Assembly: GCA_022825825.1 (NCBI GenBank)
Contig: JAJDWA010000033.1
Span: 1 to 64,000, forward strand
Direction: 5' to 3'
Source: Candidatus Poribacteria bacterium
GTDB lineage: Bacteria > Poribacteria > WGA-4E > WGA-3G
DNA: 64,000 bases
Made by a program: the position numbers and the translations under genes. Under the pieces are notes generated by a model. It saw only the letters and a program-made list of their open reading frames with translations. It did no database searches and was not told the DNA's origin. The number at the start of each line of letters is the position of its first letter. The stretch's first letter is position 1. Below, in pieces: positions 1 through 9,413 of the stretch.

Positions 1-528
1 TATAATTGGACTTTCGGTATGAAAAAGTTTGGGTGGTTTCCTGCAAATGAAGTTGAAATGTTATCTCAAGGCAGATGCAAGTATTACTGCGGCAGATATA
101 CTGATATAGGTTCACCAGGTTATAGAGCAGAAGATGGAGAACTATTACCTGTTACGCTATCTTTATTTAATCCTCGAATAAATCAAGATGGTTCGGTTGT
201 GATAAGCTGGGTTACTGAATCAGAGGTGGATAATGCGGGTTTTAATGTCCTACGAAGTGAAAAACTGAAAGGTCCGTTTATTAAGATTAACCCGAAACTT
301 ATTCAAGGTGCTGGCACTACGGGTGAACAAAATGAATATGTATGGACAGATAATACTGCTAAACGGAATGTTGAGTATTACTATCAGATTGAGGACGTAT
401 CATTTGCAGGTGTGCGCCAGACTCTCGCTACAAAACGGGTGAAAGGCATCTTTACAGCTAAGAATAGACGAACTACAAGTTGGGGAAATTTGAAACGTGA
501 GCTCAATTTAAAATATAGCAGATTTTAG
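1..528 (+). CDS. C-terminal part of a secreted protein with a fibronectin-like domain and WGxLK tail
   Basis: The frame is open from base 1, so the true start lies upstream; an internal ATG is at 19. The visible part contains a segment beginning LPVTLSLFNPRI, followed by a beta-sandwich-like stretch (SWVTESEVDNAGFNVLRS, then an ending rich in Tyr). This pattern is known from extracellular proteins that end in a fibronectin-like module. The last 20 residues contain TTSWGNLKRE, the same tail found on five other exported proteins in this window, although here nine further residues follow the Lys. The protein is probably exported, but its N-terminal domains and function cannot be seen. Confidence is good that it is coding and low on role. 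Confidence 0.75.
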   Translation, partial: YNWTFGMKKFGWFPANEVEMLSQGRCKYYCGRYTDIGSPGYRAEDGELLPVTLSLFNPRINQDGSVVISWVTESEVDNAGFNVLRSEKLKGPFIKINPKLIQGAGTTGEQNEYVWTDNTAKRNVEYYYQIEDVSFAGVRQTLATKRVKGIFTAKNRRTTSWGNLKRELNLKYSRF

Positions 529-696
529 AATTAATTGGACATTACGATTGGCAGAATAAACGTGTAATATTCTGCATTAGTTAGGAAACCGCCCTGCTTC
601 CAGTGCTACAGCAGCGTCCAAATAATTATAGGCTTTACGATAATAGGATTTAAAGTTTCCGGACAAATATTAGGAAAGAAATGTTAAAATGTGTAA

Positions 697-722
697 GCGC
701 GTTTCATCAAGAACGCGCCTAC
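697..722 (-). repeat. REP-like hairpin with GTAG foot
   Basis: Perfect 7-bp stem (697-703 with 712-718) followed by CTAC, i.e. GTAG at the 5' foot when read on the minus strand. It lies between groEL and the window's first gene and could also act as the groEL 3' hairpin. The rest of 529-777 shows no gene; a partial copy of the loop sequence (GTTAGGAAACC) is at 581-591. Confidence 0.6.
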
Positions 723-777
723 AATTTGTATGTCATGACTGTGGGGTATTCCCAATAGCCGTAAGAGATTTACATTA

Positions 778-2412
778 TTAGTGCATGTGGCCGTCATGAG
801 GATCACCAGCTTCAGAAAAGTCGGGTGGTTCTTCAATCTCCGTGATCAAGGTCTCCGTAGTCAAGAGTAAGCCTGCAATACTTGAGGCGTTCTGTAGTGC
901 CGACCGGACAACTTTTGCAGGGTCAATGACACCATATTCAAACATGTCACCGTATTCTTCAATAGATGCATTGAATCCGTAGTTACCTTCGCCGCCCTCA
1001 ACTTGTGCGAGGACAACGGCACCTTCTAACCCTGCATTTTCAGCGATTGCACGGGTAGGAGCGCGTAAAGCTTCTCGGACGATGTTAAGACCTGTCCTTT
1101 GGTCCCCCTCAAGTTCAAGTGATTCAATTCCTGCAATAGCACGTAGGAGCGCAATGCCTCCGCCAGGGACAATACCTTCTTCAATAGCGGCGCGAGTCGC
1201 AGAGAGAGCATCTTCACAACGTGCCTTTTTCTCTTTCATTTCTACTTCAGTCGCCGCACCTACGTTAACAACAGCAACGCCGCCAGCCAGTTTCGCAAGA
1301 CGTTCTTCCAATTTTTCACGGTCATAATCAGATGTTGTATCTTCAATCTGTGTGCGTATTTGTGCCACTCTACCTTTAACACTCTCTTTTGCGCCGAATC
1401 CGCCCACAATAGTGGTGTTATCTTTGTCAATTGTAACACGTTGTGCTGTACCTAACATGCCGATGACAATATTTTCTAAACGGATGCCCGCATCTTCAGA
1501 GATCACTTGCCCAGCCGTTAAGACTGCAATATCTTCAAGCATTTCCTTGCGTCTGTCACCGAATCCAGGAGACTTCACAGCTGCAACTTGAAGTGTGCCT
1601 CGTAGCTTGTTCACAACTAATGTAGATAATGCTTCACCTTCCACATCCTCAGCAATAATTAACAAGGGCCGACCGAGTTGTAATACCTTTTCCATAATCG
1701 GTGCAATATCTAATACAGTACTGATTTTCTCTGTGTTAATGAGAATAAATGGGTTCTCAAATTCAACGACCTGCGTTTGCATATCCGTAACAAAGTTAGG
1801 CGATAGAAATCCTCGGTCGAACTGCATTCCTTCAACAATATCAACGGTGGTTTCAGAGGTTTTGCCCTCCTCAATGGTGATAGCACCGTCATTTCCAACC
1901 TTCTCAATTGCGTCTGCGATGAGGGTACCGATATTACTATCATTGGCAGGATCATTAGCTGCAATTGATGCTACCTGCAAAATTTCATCATGCGTGTTAA
2001 CTTCGCGGCTTTGCATAGCGATTGCGCTGACAGCTGCGTCTATTGCTTTGTCTATACCAATCTTTAACTGCGTCGGGTCAGCCCCGGCAGTGACGTTTTT
2101 AAGACCTTCGTGAAGGATTTCTTGTCCTAACAACGTAGCAGTGGTCGTCCCGTCACCAGCAACATCGTTGGTTTTGGTAGCGATGGATTCCAATAATTGG
2201 GCACCCATATTCTCATAAGGGTCCTCAAGTTCAATCTCTTTTGCGACAGTGACGCCGTCGCATGTTACCAGCGGTGCCCCGAAAGATTTTTGAATAACTA
2301 CATTACGCCCGCGTGGGCCGAGTGTTACTTTTACAGCGTTGGCGAGTGTATCGGCACCGCGTTTGAGAGCTACCCTCGCCTCCTGGTCAAAGATTATTTG
2401 CTTTGCTGGCAT
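778..2412 (-). CDS. groEL: Chaperonin GroEL (60 kDa)
   Basis: Cytoplasmic ATP-dependent folding chamber subunit. The sequence is colinear with the family over its full length (about 544 residues). It has the N-terminal DNA-binding-like start [12 protein letters not shown], the nucleotide loop GDGTTT, the apical domain motif [16 protein letters not shown], and the C-terminal [13 protein letters not shown] with the catalytic Asp in [11 protein letters not shown]. The ATG at 2412 is chosen because it has the ribosome site GAGGAGG about 6 nt upstream; a TTG five codons earlier is less likely. The C terminus ends in GDPHDGHMH instead of the usual Gly-Gly-Met repeats. No groES is adjacent, and no CIRCE inverted repeat was seen upstream. 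It is transcribed alone from a consensus promoter. Confidence 0.97.
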   Translation of the reverse strand: MPAKQIIFDQEARVALKRGADTLANAVKVTLGPRGRNVVIQKSFGAPLVTCDGVTVAKEIELEDPYENMGAQLLESIATKTNDVAGDGTTTATLLGQEILHEGLKNVTAGADPTQLKIGIDKAIDAAVSAIAMQSREVNTHDEILQVASIAANDPANDSNIGTLIADAIEKVGNDGAITIEEGKTSETTVDIVEGMQFDRGFLSPNFVTDMQTQVVEFENPFILINTEKISTVLDIAPIMEKVLQLGRPLLIIAEDVEGEALSTLVVNKLRGTLQVAAVKSPGFGDRRKEMLEDIAVLTAGQVISEDAGIRLENIVIGMLGTAQRVTIDKDNTTIVGGFGAKESVKGRVAQIRTQIEDTTSDYDREKLEERLAKLAGGVAVVNVGAATEVEMKEKKARCEDALSATRAAIEEGIVPGGGIALLRAIAGIESLELEGDQRTGLNIVREALRAPTRAIAENAGLEGAVVLAQVEGGEGNYGFNASIEEYGDMFEYGVIDPAKVVRSALQNASSIAGLLLTTETLITEIEEPPDFSEAGDPHDGHMH

Positions 2413-2472
2413 TAAATTCCTCCTCAAATAATTCTAAAATGGTTTTTGTTTATGTATAATTGAGATGCTTAA

Positions 2473-2501
2473 ATTATAGCATGCATGAAACGTAAAGTCA
2501 A
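2473..2501 (-). promoter_or_regulatory. Sigma-70-type promoter of groEL
   Basis: On the minus strand, TTGACT (2501-2496), a 17-nt spacer and a perfect TATAAT (2478-2473). The expected start is about 55 nt upstream of the groEL ATG. No CIRCE-like operator overlaps it. Confidence 0.75.
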
Positions 2502-2546
2502 TTTTTAGTGTTTCTTATAGAACCTTAAAATTGCAAAAAATTTGTC

Positions 2547-2605
2547 CTGTAGGCGTGATTTAGCAGTTTTTGAAACCAGGTAAGGCATTATTTTCACACC
2601 TACAG
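2547..2605. repeat. Degenerate GTAG-footed inverted repeat
   Basis: CTGTAGGCGTGA (2547-2558) pairs with TCACACCTACAG (2594-2605) with one G-T position, enclosing a 35-nt loop. Both ends carry GTAG/CTAC, as in the other hairpin repeats of this window. It lies between groEL and the secreted protein gene at 2639. Confidence 0.45.
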
Positions 2606-2638
2606 AATACACCTATTGAATATCAGAATTATAGATTA

Positions 2639-3367
2639 TTAACGCGCAAATGATTGCTTCAGACTTCCCCAGGTGAGAGACAATTTTTGAGCAGGATGAA
2701 CATCAAGCGATCCATCTCCTAATGAAATCGCTGCAATAATCGGAACTGACCCTAATTCTAAAGAGACAGCATCAATTGAGACGATCTCTGTATTCGGATG
2801 TGGATTTTCCCATTTGGTGGTAATTAATCCAGCTTTGTTGCAAGCCGGTCTTTCGTTTGCTGTCCATCCCCATACAGAATTTTCATCCTGAAAGGCTTTT
2901 TCTATATGGCACCAATCATGGGAATTAAAACCTGTCGTCATCTCAAGGGTTTCCTGTTTTCCGCCTTTGTAATTCATCACAAACTTGTAACTTGGTGCCC
3001 CGGCATGTGACCAACCGGTAGCATGGAAAAAATAGATGGCTTTTGCGACGCCTTCAACGGCTATGTCATTAACAGCCTTCGGCCACTCCTGCCGAGGATT
3101 GCCGAAAAGAACGATACCACCATCTATAATCTTGAATTTCACTTTTTTATCGGGACCTTCAAACTCTGCTACTTCACCTATCGGAAGGAGCGCGTAGGTG
3201 TTGTCACCTGCGTTTAGTGTCCACCACTCATGGCCTTCAAATTTGGTGTTTGCGTAAGGTTCAAGGTCAATAGGTACGAATTCTTCTAATGCAAATGTTT
3301 GCCCCACACAAAGAAGCGTAACGACACAAAACATTGCAATTATTAAAAACAACTTAACCAACTTCAT
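2639..3367 (-). CDS. Secreted protein of unknown family with WGxLK tail
   Basis: About 242 residues, beginning with a clear signal peptide (basic MKLVK, then a hydrophobic run ending VGQTFA). The mature part has many aromatic residues and a conserved-looking core (GHEWW, LFGNPRQEWP, HATGWSHAG, TTKWENPHPNTEI), suggesting a compact beta-rich, possibly ligand-binding domain. I do not recognise a named family. The C terminus HPAQKLSLTWGSLKQSFAR matches the tail shared by exported proteins in this window. The ATG at 3367 is preferred over an in-frame start 42 nt upstream because GAGGAGG lies about 9 nt before it. The gene stands alone, flanked by hairpin repeats on both sides. Confidence 0.85.
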   Translation of the reverse strand: MKLVKLFLIIAMFCVVTLLCVGQTFALEEFVPIDLEPYANTKFEGHEWWTLNAGDNTYALLPIGEVAEFEGPDKKVKFKIIDGGIVLFGNPRQEWPKAVNDIAVEGVAKAIYFFHATGWSHAGAPSYKFVMNYKGGKQETLEMTTGFNSHDWCHIEKAFQDENSVWGWTANERPACNKAGLITTKWENPHPNTEIVSIDAVSLELGSVPIIAAISLGDGSLDVHPAQKLSLTWGSLKQSFAR

Positions 3368-3435
3368 GAATAAATACCTCCTCGGTATAAGAAATATAAA
3401 GTTCTTCATGCTTTGATTGGACTCTCATAACCACG

Positions 3436-3529
3436 GTAGGTTCGGTTTCCTAACCGAACCGCGCTTATTTCTGGCAAACGGCAAATACGTTTTGTGTCCG
3501 ACACGGAGCGGTTAGGAAACCGCTCCTAC
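3436..3529. repeat. Two REP-like hairpins in opposite orientation
   Basis: First unit: GTAG foot at 3436-3439, then a perfect 9-bp stem 3439-3447/3452-3460 with loop TCCT. Second unit: perfect 9-bp stem 3505-3513/3518-3526 with loop AGGA, ending in CTAC (3526-3529). The second is the inverted form of the first, giving a paired arrangement as in bacterial REP doublets. Bases 3368-3684 hold nothing else that I can identify. Confidence 0.7.
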
Positions 3530-3684
3530 CGTTTCCAAAATAGCTTATCCCAAGCTCACGTTATACAATTAACTATGTGATCGGCGCGCATACGAAACGT
3601 GCTTATAAACAAGTACCCACTTGTTTATGTGTTTCACTGTAGTATAGCCACGATTGCAAACAGTGTCAACAAATTTAGAATCTA

Positions 3685-5394
3685 TCATTTATTTTTTGAG
3701 GAAGGCACTGCCGGTTCCACATACAATGTCTTTTCGTGCGTGTAATGCACATAACCTGCAACGTTGCCTTTACGTTTCACAACATATCGCGCCCAGGTAT
3801 AGTCTACGGGGACGTAACTTGAATGGTGTGCCTTGCTGTAGTATGCGGCGAGTTGTGCGGCTTGTAATAAGGTGGGCATTGGGATGTCGGGACGATTTTC
3901 TGGATTACGGATGATGACATGCGAGCCATGAATCTGTTTAGCATGAAGCCACATATCACGTGGTTTGGCTATTTGGCGTAAAAGCAGATCGTTGGATTGA
4001 CTATTACGCCCAACGTAAATATGAAAACCGTTGGTCGAGATGTACTTACGGTAGGGACCTTCACTGATTTCCTGTTGCTGTTTATTTCGTTGCTGCGTTT
4101 TCAGATACCTATTTTCAATAAATTCAGCATGGAGACGGTTTAGTGTCTCAAGCGTCTCCGCCGATTCTACTTTGGATTCATAAGTATTTAAAACTTCTTG
4201 TTCTGCTTCAAGTTCAGCAAGCCGCTGTTGTATCTGAGAATACCCGCGTTTTGCTTTGGTGTATTTCTTGAAATAAGTTTGGGCATTGTCGGAAGGTGTT
4301 AACTCAGGATTCAGCGGAATTGTAAGTGTTTCAAGTTCTGGGCTATAATAATTTTGAAGTTCAGCCTGTTTTTGTCCACGCGTAATTTTATGTAGATTTG
4401 CGAGTATCAGTTCGCCTTGGATACGGTAATCTTCTGATTTTTCTGCCCGTTCCAAATCTTCATATAACGCTTTCTCTTTTCGCTGCAAAAGATTTTTCTG
4501 ATTTTCCAACGCCTGTCTGAGAATGTGTTTTTCCGATGTCTTATTCTCCTTCAAAGTGATCGCATCGTAGTAGGCGGCGAGTGCTTCGCTCATCGTGTCA
4601 AAATCTTGAGAGGTAGCATTTGGAAATTGATATAATGGCATTGGCGTGGCAGCTATTGGATTCTCTCCATCTATGAGCAGTTGTGGAGAAGCTTGATTAG
4701 AATCAAAGTAGGCAAGGACTTGTTGATATGCCTCCCAGAGTCCCGCTTTTTCTGCGCGTGCAACTATCTCCTTCGCGAGCGTTGGACTAAGTCCATCAAT
4801 CTTATTAAAAAGAGATTTCCAAGTCACATCTGGTGTCGGAAAAAGTTCCGAAAAAGTTTCATTATTCAAAGTCAATGGATCTAACTTTTCTTGCTGAGGT
4901 GGCAATGAGTAGGTCTCACCAGGCAATACCTCTCTGTATCTACTCATGGTTTCGTCAATATGTTTTAGACATTCCAAAATTCTGTCATCGGTTGTGTCAA
5001 TCAGAATGATATTGCTGTGTTTCCCCATAAATTCAGCAATGATCGCTTTCGGTGGTGGTTGTATCGGTTCATCAGATTTAGGTTGGACGGTTATTTTCAA
5101 AATTCTGTCCCAACCGAGCTGTTCAATTTCGGTGATAGTACCGTGTTTGAGATGTGTTGAAAGAAAATCAGCGAAATAGGACTGTTTTTGTCCGGGAGGC
5201 GGTTTCTGAATTAGATGTGCTCGGGCATGCACGGCATGTGCAGATACAGTTAACCAGCGCGTATTTGTGCCCTGCCCAATCTTAAGTGAAAAGTTGGTCG
5301 GGTTTGCCTGTTCAATATGCCGAATCGTGCCGCCAATAAGAGTTTGGCAAAATTCATGGGTGACAATGCGTAGGGTTAAACTATCAAAAGACAT
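3685..5394 (-). CDS. rqcH: NFACT-family ribosome quality control protein RqcH
   Basis: 569 residues, the usual length of the Rqc2/RqcH (NFACT, formerly fibronectin-binding A) family. In known members it binds stalled 50S-peptidyl-tRNA complexes and directs C-terminal alanine tailing in the cytoplasm. Visible layout: NFACT-N region (about 1-190, starting MSFDSLTLRIVTHEF), a middle helical and long charged coiled-coil part (about 280-430), and the NFACT-R domain (about 445-555) with PRDMWLHAKQIHGSHVIIR and YSKAHHSSYVPVDYTWARYV. The ATG at 5394 has AGAGGG about 10 nt upstream. The gene is monocistronic as far as can be seen. No key region appears missing. Confidence 0.92.
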   Translation of the reverse strand: MSFDSLTLRIVTHEFCQTLIGGTIRHIEQANPTNFSLKIGQGTNTRWLTVSAHAVHARAHLIQKPPPGQKQSYFADFLSTHLKHGTITEIEQLGWDRILKITVQPKSDEPIQPPPKAIIAEFMGKHSNIILIDTTDDRILECLKHIDETMSRYREVLPGETYSLPPQQEKLDPLTLNNETFSELFPTPDVTWKSLFNKIDGLSPTLAKEIVARAEKAGLWEAYQQVLAYFDSNQASPQLLIDGENPIAATPMPLYQFPNATSQDFDTMSEALAAYYDAITLKENKTSEKHILRQALENQKNLLQRKEKALYEDLERAEKSEDYRIQGELILANLHKITRGQKQAELQNYYSPELETLTIPLNPELTPSDNAQTYFKKYTKAKRGYSQIQQRLAELEAEQEVLNTYESKVESAETLETLNRLHAEFIENRYLKTQQRNKQQQEISEGPYRKYISTNGFHIYVGRNSQSNDLLLRQIAKPRDMWLHAKQIHGSHVIIRNPENRPDIPMPTLLQAAQLAAYYSKAHHSSYVPVDYTWARYVVKRKGNVAGYVHYTHEKTLYVEPAVPSSKNK

Positions 5395-5520
5395 GGGAGA
5401 AGTCCCTCTTCGTGAATTCCTAACAAATGATACTTGGCAATATACTATTGTTGTTTAAGCTGCATCTTAAGGTTCTGTTTTCGCTTGAACCAACTTTAGG
5501 ATTTACCTTAGGTTCCAGTT

Positions 5521-6360
5521 TCAATCATACCATAAGAAATTATGTCCTGTTGCTTTGTTTTGCTTTAATTCTTTATAATAACGAAGGGCTGTTTCACGCT
5601 GATAAAGCCAAGGCGAACCGACAATGATCTTCCCATAATACTTCAGTGCTTCCGCTTTGAGTACCGCTGCATCTTCCTTGTCCTTTTCTGAAACCTTGAC
5701 GGGGAATACAACAGGACCACAGGGGCCTTCAACATTCGGATGCATCAAAAATGCCCAACGTGCGTGGTTAATATGTGCAATGTCAAGATAAGCCAAGTAG
5801 ACCTCCGCAAGTCCACTTTTCTCGTATTTCTTGACATAGGCATCCAATGCTTTTAACGTTTCATCAATACTTAAAGGACCGCGCGGAATATCATTTCCTT
5901 CAAGTATAAGATAGTACTCCGCGGCAGGACGCCAACTGGTATTCGGATAAAGTTTTACGAGACGTTTAAGGAAAGCGTAACGGTACATAAATACGCCACC
6001 AGGCTCTGACCAATCGAAACCAGCACCTAACCGATATAAGATGTCAATTTTCCCCCATTCCTTTGCAAGGTCCCCCTTTATAAATCCTCGTCCCTTACGC
6101 GCTTGATAAAATTCCTGATAATCATCTGAGAGAATTCTTTCAAGCCTTTTAGAAAGCATGTTAGCAAGCCAGAGTGCTTTCTCCTGCTCCTCACTTTTTT
6201 TATCGTCTGTCAACAAAGGTTCCAGAGCGATCAGTGCATCATAAAATTTTAACTCTGTAATTAACGCCTCGCTCTTTTCAAGCGGACTCTCAGTTTCCCC
6301 GAATGATAGCGTAAAAGTCATTAGACAGATAGTAACAACAAATAACGTTAGAAATCTCAT
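5521..6360 (-). CDS. Exported helical-repeat (TPR-like) protein
   Basis: 279 residues. The N-terminal signal peptide (MRFLTLFVVTICLMTFTLSFG) implies export. The mature part is almost wholly alpha-helical with TPR/Sel1-like periodicity (for example YPNTSWRPAAEYYLILEG and LKAEALKYYGKIIVGSPW), similar to periplasmic tetratricopeptide proteins. No catalytic motif is visible. The start has AGGAGG 6 nt upstream. It is last in a minus-strand cluster after a PorV-type barrel, a small membrane protein and a DapA-type enzyme, with 65 nt separating it from the latter. A structural or assembly role at the envelope is inferred from location only. Confidence 0.8.
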   Translation of the reverse strand: MRFLTLFVVTICLMTFTLSFGETESPLEKSEALITELKFYDALIALEPLLTDDKKSEEQEKALWLANMLSKRLERILSDDYQEFYQARKGRGFIKGDLAKEWGKIDILYRLGAGFDWSEPGGVFMYRYAFLKRLVKLYPNTSWRPAAEYYLILEGNDIPRGPLSIDETLKALDAYVKKYEKSGLAEVYLAYLDIAHINHARWAFLMHPNVEGPCGPVVFPVKVSEKDKEDAAVLKAEALKYYGKIIVGSPWLYQRETALRYYKELKQNKATGHNFLWYD

Positions 6361-6425
6361 TTCAACCTCCTATATGCGTGGTAGTTAAAACCTGTGAATT
6401 CTGCAAACGAAGTCCGGACTTTTTC

Positions 6426-7364
6426 CTAATGATATCGCTTCAAGTCCTGCGTTACTCTTCGGAGTTGTTTTTTAATTTCTGGTGGGACGCGCGGGTTAAA
6501 TGGACCTCCGCTACCTGCTTCAACATCATCAAAACCACCCAAAATCATCGCTTCAACAACAGCGGAATAATTATAGACGCGCTCGTTCATGAAACGGACC
6601 TCTTCAAGCGGTGCAATATCTGCCTCAATGCGTGCAGAGGTTTCATAATCACCACGACGTTGGGCGTTATTGATTTCGTCTGAAGCGCGCGCATAAGCAA
6701 CTGCAATACCGGACGTATGCCCCTTCGTGCCGAGTTGTGCAGGACGCGTACATCTATCACCAATACCCCACATTACAATTCCACTGTTGCCGATGCCTTC
6801 AATGAGTGGTTCGACATCTTCTTCATCAGTTCCGATTTTTACGCCGATAAAATGTGGTGAATCGTTCAGCAACCGTACGACTGCTTCTAAATCACGTTTT
6901 TGCCGAAAATAATAAATAAAACGCGCGTCACATCTACTGCCATGGTTGTCAGCAAATTTCATATATTCTTCATAGATACCTTCCGGATTAGATACTCCGG
7001 TTAGCGGCATCAGCAGATATGCGTCTGGGGGCCTGTTAAGTTCAGATTGTGCTTCAATAAGTTGTCCTGCTTGTCGAATCGGATTCGGCACGATTCCGGA
7101 TATGAGGATGCCGTCAGTCCCCATCTGCTGCCCTGTTTTTTCAATAAGGCGTAACTGGTGCGTTTCAGCGATGTGATGGATTAAGCTTGTGCCTGCTATT
7201 GCGATGACGCGTTTTCGTCCTTCATCAAGATAGTTGTTATTCATCAAATAGTCAATATTCTTTGCATGCCCAACATAATCAATCTTGTTCTCTTTGAAAG
7301 GAATAATTGGAATTGCTGTAACCGAATTTAGAGCGTCCAAAAGTTGTGGCAACGCTAATGGCAT
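6426..7364 (-). CDS. DapA/N-acetylneuraminate lyase-family aldolase
   Basis: 312 residues, class I (Schiff-base) pyruvate-type aldolase of the dihydrodipicolinate synthase superfamily. The TIM-barrel catalytic Lys is visible as K176 in FIGVKIGTDE, and the barrel Tyr pair is Y151-Y152 in FIYYF. The sequence is divergent from true DapA. There is no lysine pathway context, so a sugar-acid or keto-acid lyase/dehydratase role is as likely. The ATG has AAGGAG 7 nt upstream, and this site overlaps the stop of the preceding gene, so translation is probably coupled to it. Cytoplasmic. The exact substrate cannot be assigned. Confidence 0.88.
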   Translation of the reverse strand: MPLALPQLLDALNSVTAIPIIPFKENKIDYVGHAKNIDYLMNNNYLDEGRKRVIAIAGTSLIHHIAETHQLRLIEKTGQQMGTDGILISGIVPNPIRQAGQLIEAQSELNRPPDAYLLMPLTGVSNPEGIYEEYMKFADNHGSRCDARFIYYFRQKRDLEAVVRLLNDSPHFIGVKIGTDEEDVEPLIEGIGNSGIVMWGIGDRCTRPAQLGTKGHTSGIAVAYARASDEINNAQRRGDYETSARIEADIAPLEEVRFMNERVYNYSAVVEAMILGGFDDVEAGSGGPFNPRVPPEIKKQLRRVTQDLKRYH

Positions 7365-7376
7365 AGATTTCTCCTT

Positions 7377-8177
7377 TTAAAACTTTTTCTTTAGAACGAG
7401 TACCCCTTCCAGTGTACCTGATGAAATATCAGCTTTTACATCCAAATTAAAACCTGTTTCCTGTTGCTGTTTTGCGTTCCAACGTTTCGTAGTAATACGC
7501 GCTTCCACCGCACTAAATACATGGTTTAAAATCACCAAACCTAAGATTGTACGTGCGCTTTGAAATGTGTCGTTCGCTTTTTGTCTCAAGTCAAAGGCTT
7601 CCAGTCGATATTTTGAGTCAAACGCAATAGTGCTATCTCGTTCATTTTTTAATGATGGATCCAGGTCTTTCCAATACCATTTACCCGTCCGTGTTCGGGT
7701 TTCCTCTGAGTCATAGACGTGGTTCCAGTTTTCATATTGTGTGGCATGCTCAAAGTCTTCAATCGGATCCCATGCTTCAAAATTACCTGGACCTTCAAAA
7801 ATAATGTTTTGCCTGACAACTTCGCGGTAGTCGTCACGAGTGTTCACGGCACTGTTTCGTAAGACAAAATAGGTTACAAGCAGTCCTACCTCTGCAGCCG
7901 TATAAATATAGCCGCGCTTTGCGCCAGTGTAGAGCTGTCCCATTCCGGGAATTGCCAGTGAATAAAGAAATGCCTCATTTGGTGATTTGTGAGGGACAAG
8001 ATTTTCACTCGCTGCAGTAGAAACAGCGGATTGTTTGGTCAACGCTCGGATTCCGAGGTTAGAATCCAAATAAAAATTTGTTAATGGATCCGCGTGGGAT
8101 TCATTTGATGTTAGACATATAACAGACAATAGAGAGAAAATTATAAAAACTAAAAAAATAGTCCAGTTGGATTTCAC
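7377..8177 (-). CDS. Small membrane protein, DUF5683-like
   Basis: 266 residues, starting with GTG (AGGA about 10 nt upstream). A signal/anchor segment (residues about 1-29) is followed by SLAIPGMGQLYTGAKRGY, a hydrophobic segment (EVGLLVTYFVLRN) and a second one near 210 (TILGLVILNHVFSAVEA). The GxGQxYxG motif and this topology resemble DUF5683-type proteins found beside PorV/PorQ-family barrels. Function is unknown. It lies 23 nt downstream of the barrel gene, and the downstream aldolase gene's ribosome site overlaps its stop, so the three look like one operon. Confidence 0.75.
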   Translation of the reverse strand: MKSNWTIFLVFIIFSLLSVICLTSNESHADPLTNFYLDSNLGIRALTKQSAVSTAASENLVPHKSPNEAFLYSLAIPGMGQLYTGAKRGYIYTAAEVGLLVTYFVLRNSAVNTRDDYREVVRQNIIFEGPGNFEAWDPIEDFEHATQYENWNHVYDSEETRTRTGKWYWKDLDPSLKNERDSTIAFDSKYRLEAFDLRQKANDTFQSARTILGLVILNHVFSAVEARITTKRWNAKQQQETGFNLDVKADISSGTLEGVLVLKKKF

Positions 8178-8200
8178 TTTTACTTTTTCCTGTTAAAAGA

Positions 8201-9334
8201 TTAAAAGACAACGACACCTGTTGCTTCAATAAGTCGTGCTTGACTTGGTCCAAAGCGAGGTCCGTACGTTAAGTCTAAATTGAATAGATACAGTTTTACG
8301 CCAATACCGTAGGTGAAATAATCCGTTAGTTCAGGCAGGTTAATCCCTGGTTCAGATTTGTAACCAATACGTAATGCCAACAAGTTACCAAGCCAGTATT
8401 CTAAGCCGAGATTCTTTTGCAAATGCCGCCATTCAAAAGCGCGGAAACCAACGCCTCTATCGGATAGTAACTGTTCTTCCGTCAATTTTTCAGTCCTGTC
8501 TGCGTTAAGCCGTTCCAGATCCGCATGCAATTCTGCTTCATTTTCAGACAACTTATCAACATAAGCAGAGATTCCACTCACAAGGCGAAGATGATTAAAC
8601 CTATCATGATAGAGACTCATGGAAGTACTAACTCTAAGCATTCTCGGTAATGGGTCTGCTTGGTTTTCATCAATAAAAGAGATACCAGGGCCTACATTCT
8701 GTATGACTACCCCCAAAGTTGTAGGCACAGGATCAAATGGTAGAAGATATTGCATTCCTAAATCAACCGCATAGGAACTTCCGGTCTCTCTGCCAAGTAC
8801 CATCCGAATCATCTTACCGTTGATACCTGCTGCCAAAGAGTCCGTTATAGTGTCCGCGTACGAAAAGGTTAATGCCATATTAGTGCCAAGACTTTCTTCG
8901 CGAAGGACATCAGGTGAATCGCTTGTTACCTGAATAGTGCCTTGCCCTTGCAACTGAAGTGTGGCGCCAACAGTCCCCGCATCTCCCAATGGCATTGCTC
9001 CCGAAATGAAGGTGTAATATAACCCTTCACCTGCGTCACCAAAAGGTGCGCTATAATCTGTGTAAAACATAGAGGCTTGTGCCCCTTTTTTGCCAGCCCG
9101 TAATTTGCTTTCTGGCATCTCCGCCAACCCGCTTGGATTCCAAAGCGATGTGGTAACATCACCAGACATAGCCGAAAATGCGTCACCCAAGGCTCTTGCT
9201 CTAGCACCACCACCTAAATTCAGAATTTGCGCCCCCGTCCTTCCTGGACCAGCAAAGACTGTGGTTGGAAAAAAGAAAACTACCGATAAAAGTAGCGTAA
9301 AAAATTTCATCATAACAGCACGCCGTAATCTCAT
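8201..9334 (-). CDS. PorV/PorQ-family outer-membrane beta-barrel protein
   Basis: 377 residues with a signal peptide ending TTVFAG. The N-terminal mature segment has the family signature GGGARARALGDAFSAM, then DVTTSLWNPSGLAEM. The rest is an alternating pattern of amphipathic strands typical of FadL-like barrels, ending in aromatic/hydrophobic VVVF, a usual outer-membrane barrel end. In Bacteroidota, PorV shuttles type IX cargo to the PorU sortase. Here a PorU-like gene is about 1.7 kb away on the opposite strand, which supports a related role. The ATG at 9334 has AAAGGA 6 nt upstream; internal ATGs at 9313 and 9310 are alternatives. Confidence 0.85.
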   Translation of the reverse strand: MRLRRAVMMKFFTLLLSVVFFFPTTVFAGPGRTGAQILNLGGGARARALGDAFSAMSGDVTTSLWNPSGLAEMPESKLRAGKKGAQASMFYTDYSAPFGDAGEGLYYTFISGAMPLGDAGTVGATLQLQGQGTIQVTSDSPDVLREESLGTNMALTFSYADTITDSLAAGINGKMIRMVLGRETGSSYAVDLGMQYLLPFDPVPTTLGVVIQNVGPGISFIDENQADPLPRMLRVSTSMSLYHDRFNHLRLVSGISAYVDKLSENEAELHADLERLNADRTEKLTEEQLLSDRGVGFRAFEWRHLQKNLGLEYWLGNLLALRIGYKSEPGINLPELTDYFTYGIGVKLYLFNLDLTYGPRFGPSQARLIEATGVVVF

Positions 9335-9413
9335 AGGTCCTTTGTCAGGTAACTCTACGAAAATAGCGCCTCCTCTGTGTCTATTTTTGTTAAAATTTTA
9401 CTCTATATTATTA

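Noticed and set aside
1595-2113. 172-codon frame antisense to groEL
   Set aside because: Opposite-strand shadow of a well-conserved gene; Ser/Thr/Ile-rich composition typical of reversed coding DNA.
2413-2638. Possible CIRCE heat-shock operator before groEL
   Set aside because: No TTAGCACTC-N9-GAGTGCTAA inverted repeat is present; the inverted repeat at 2547 is a GTAG-type element instead.
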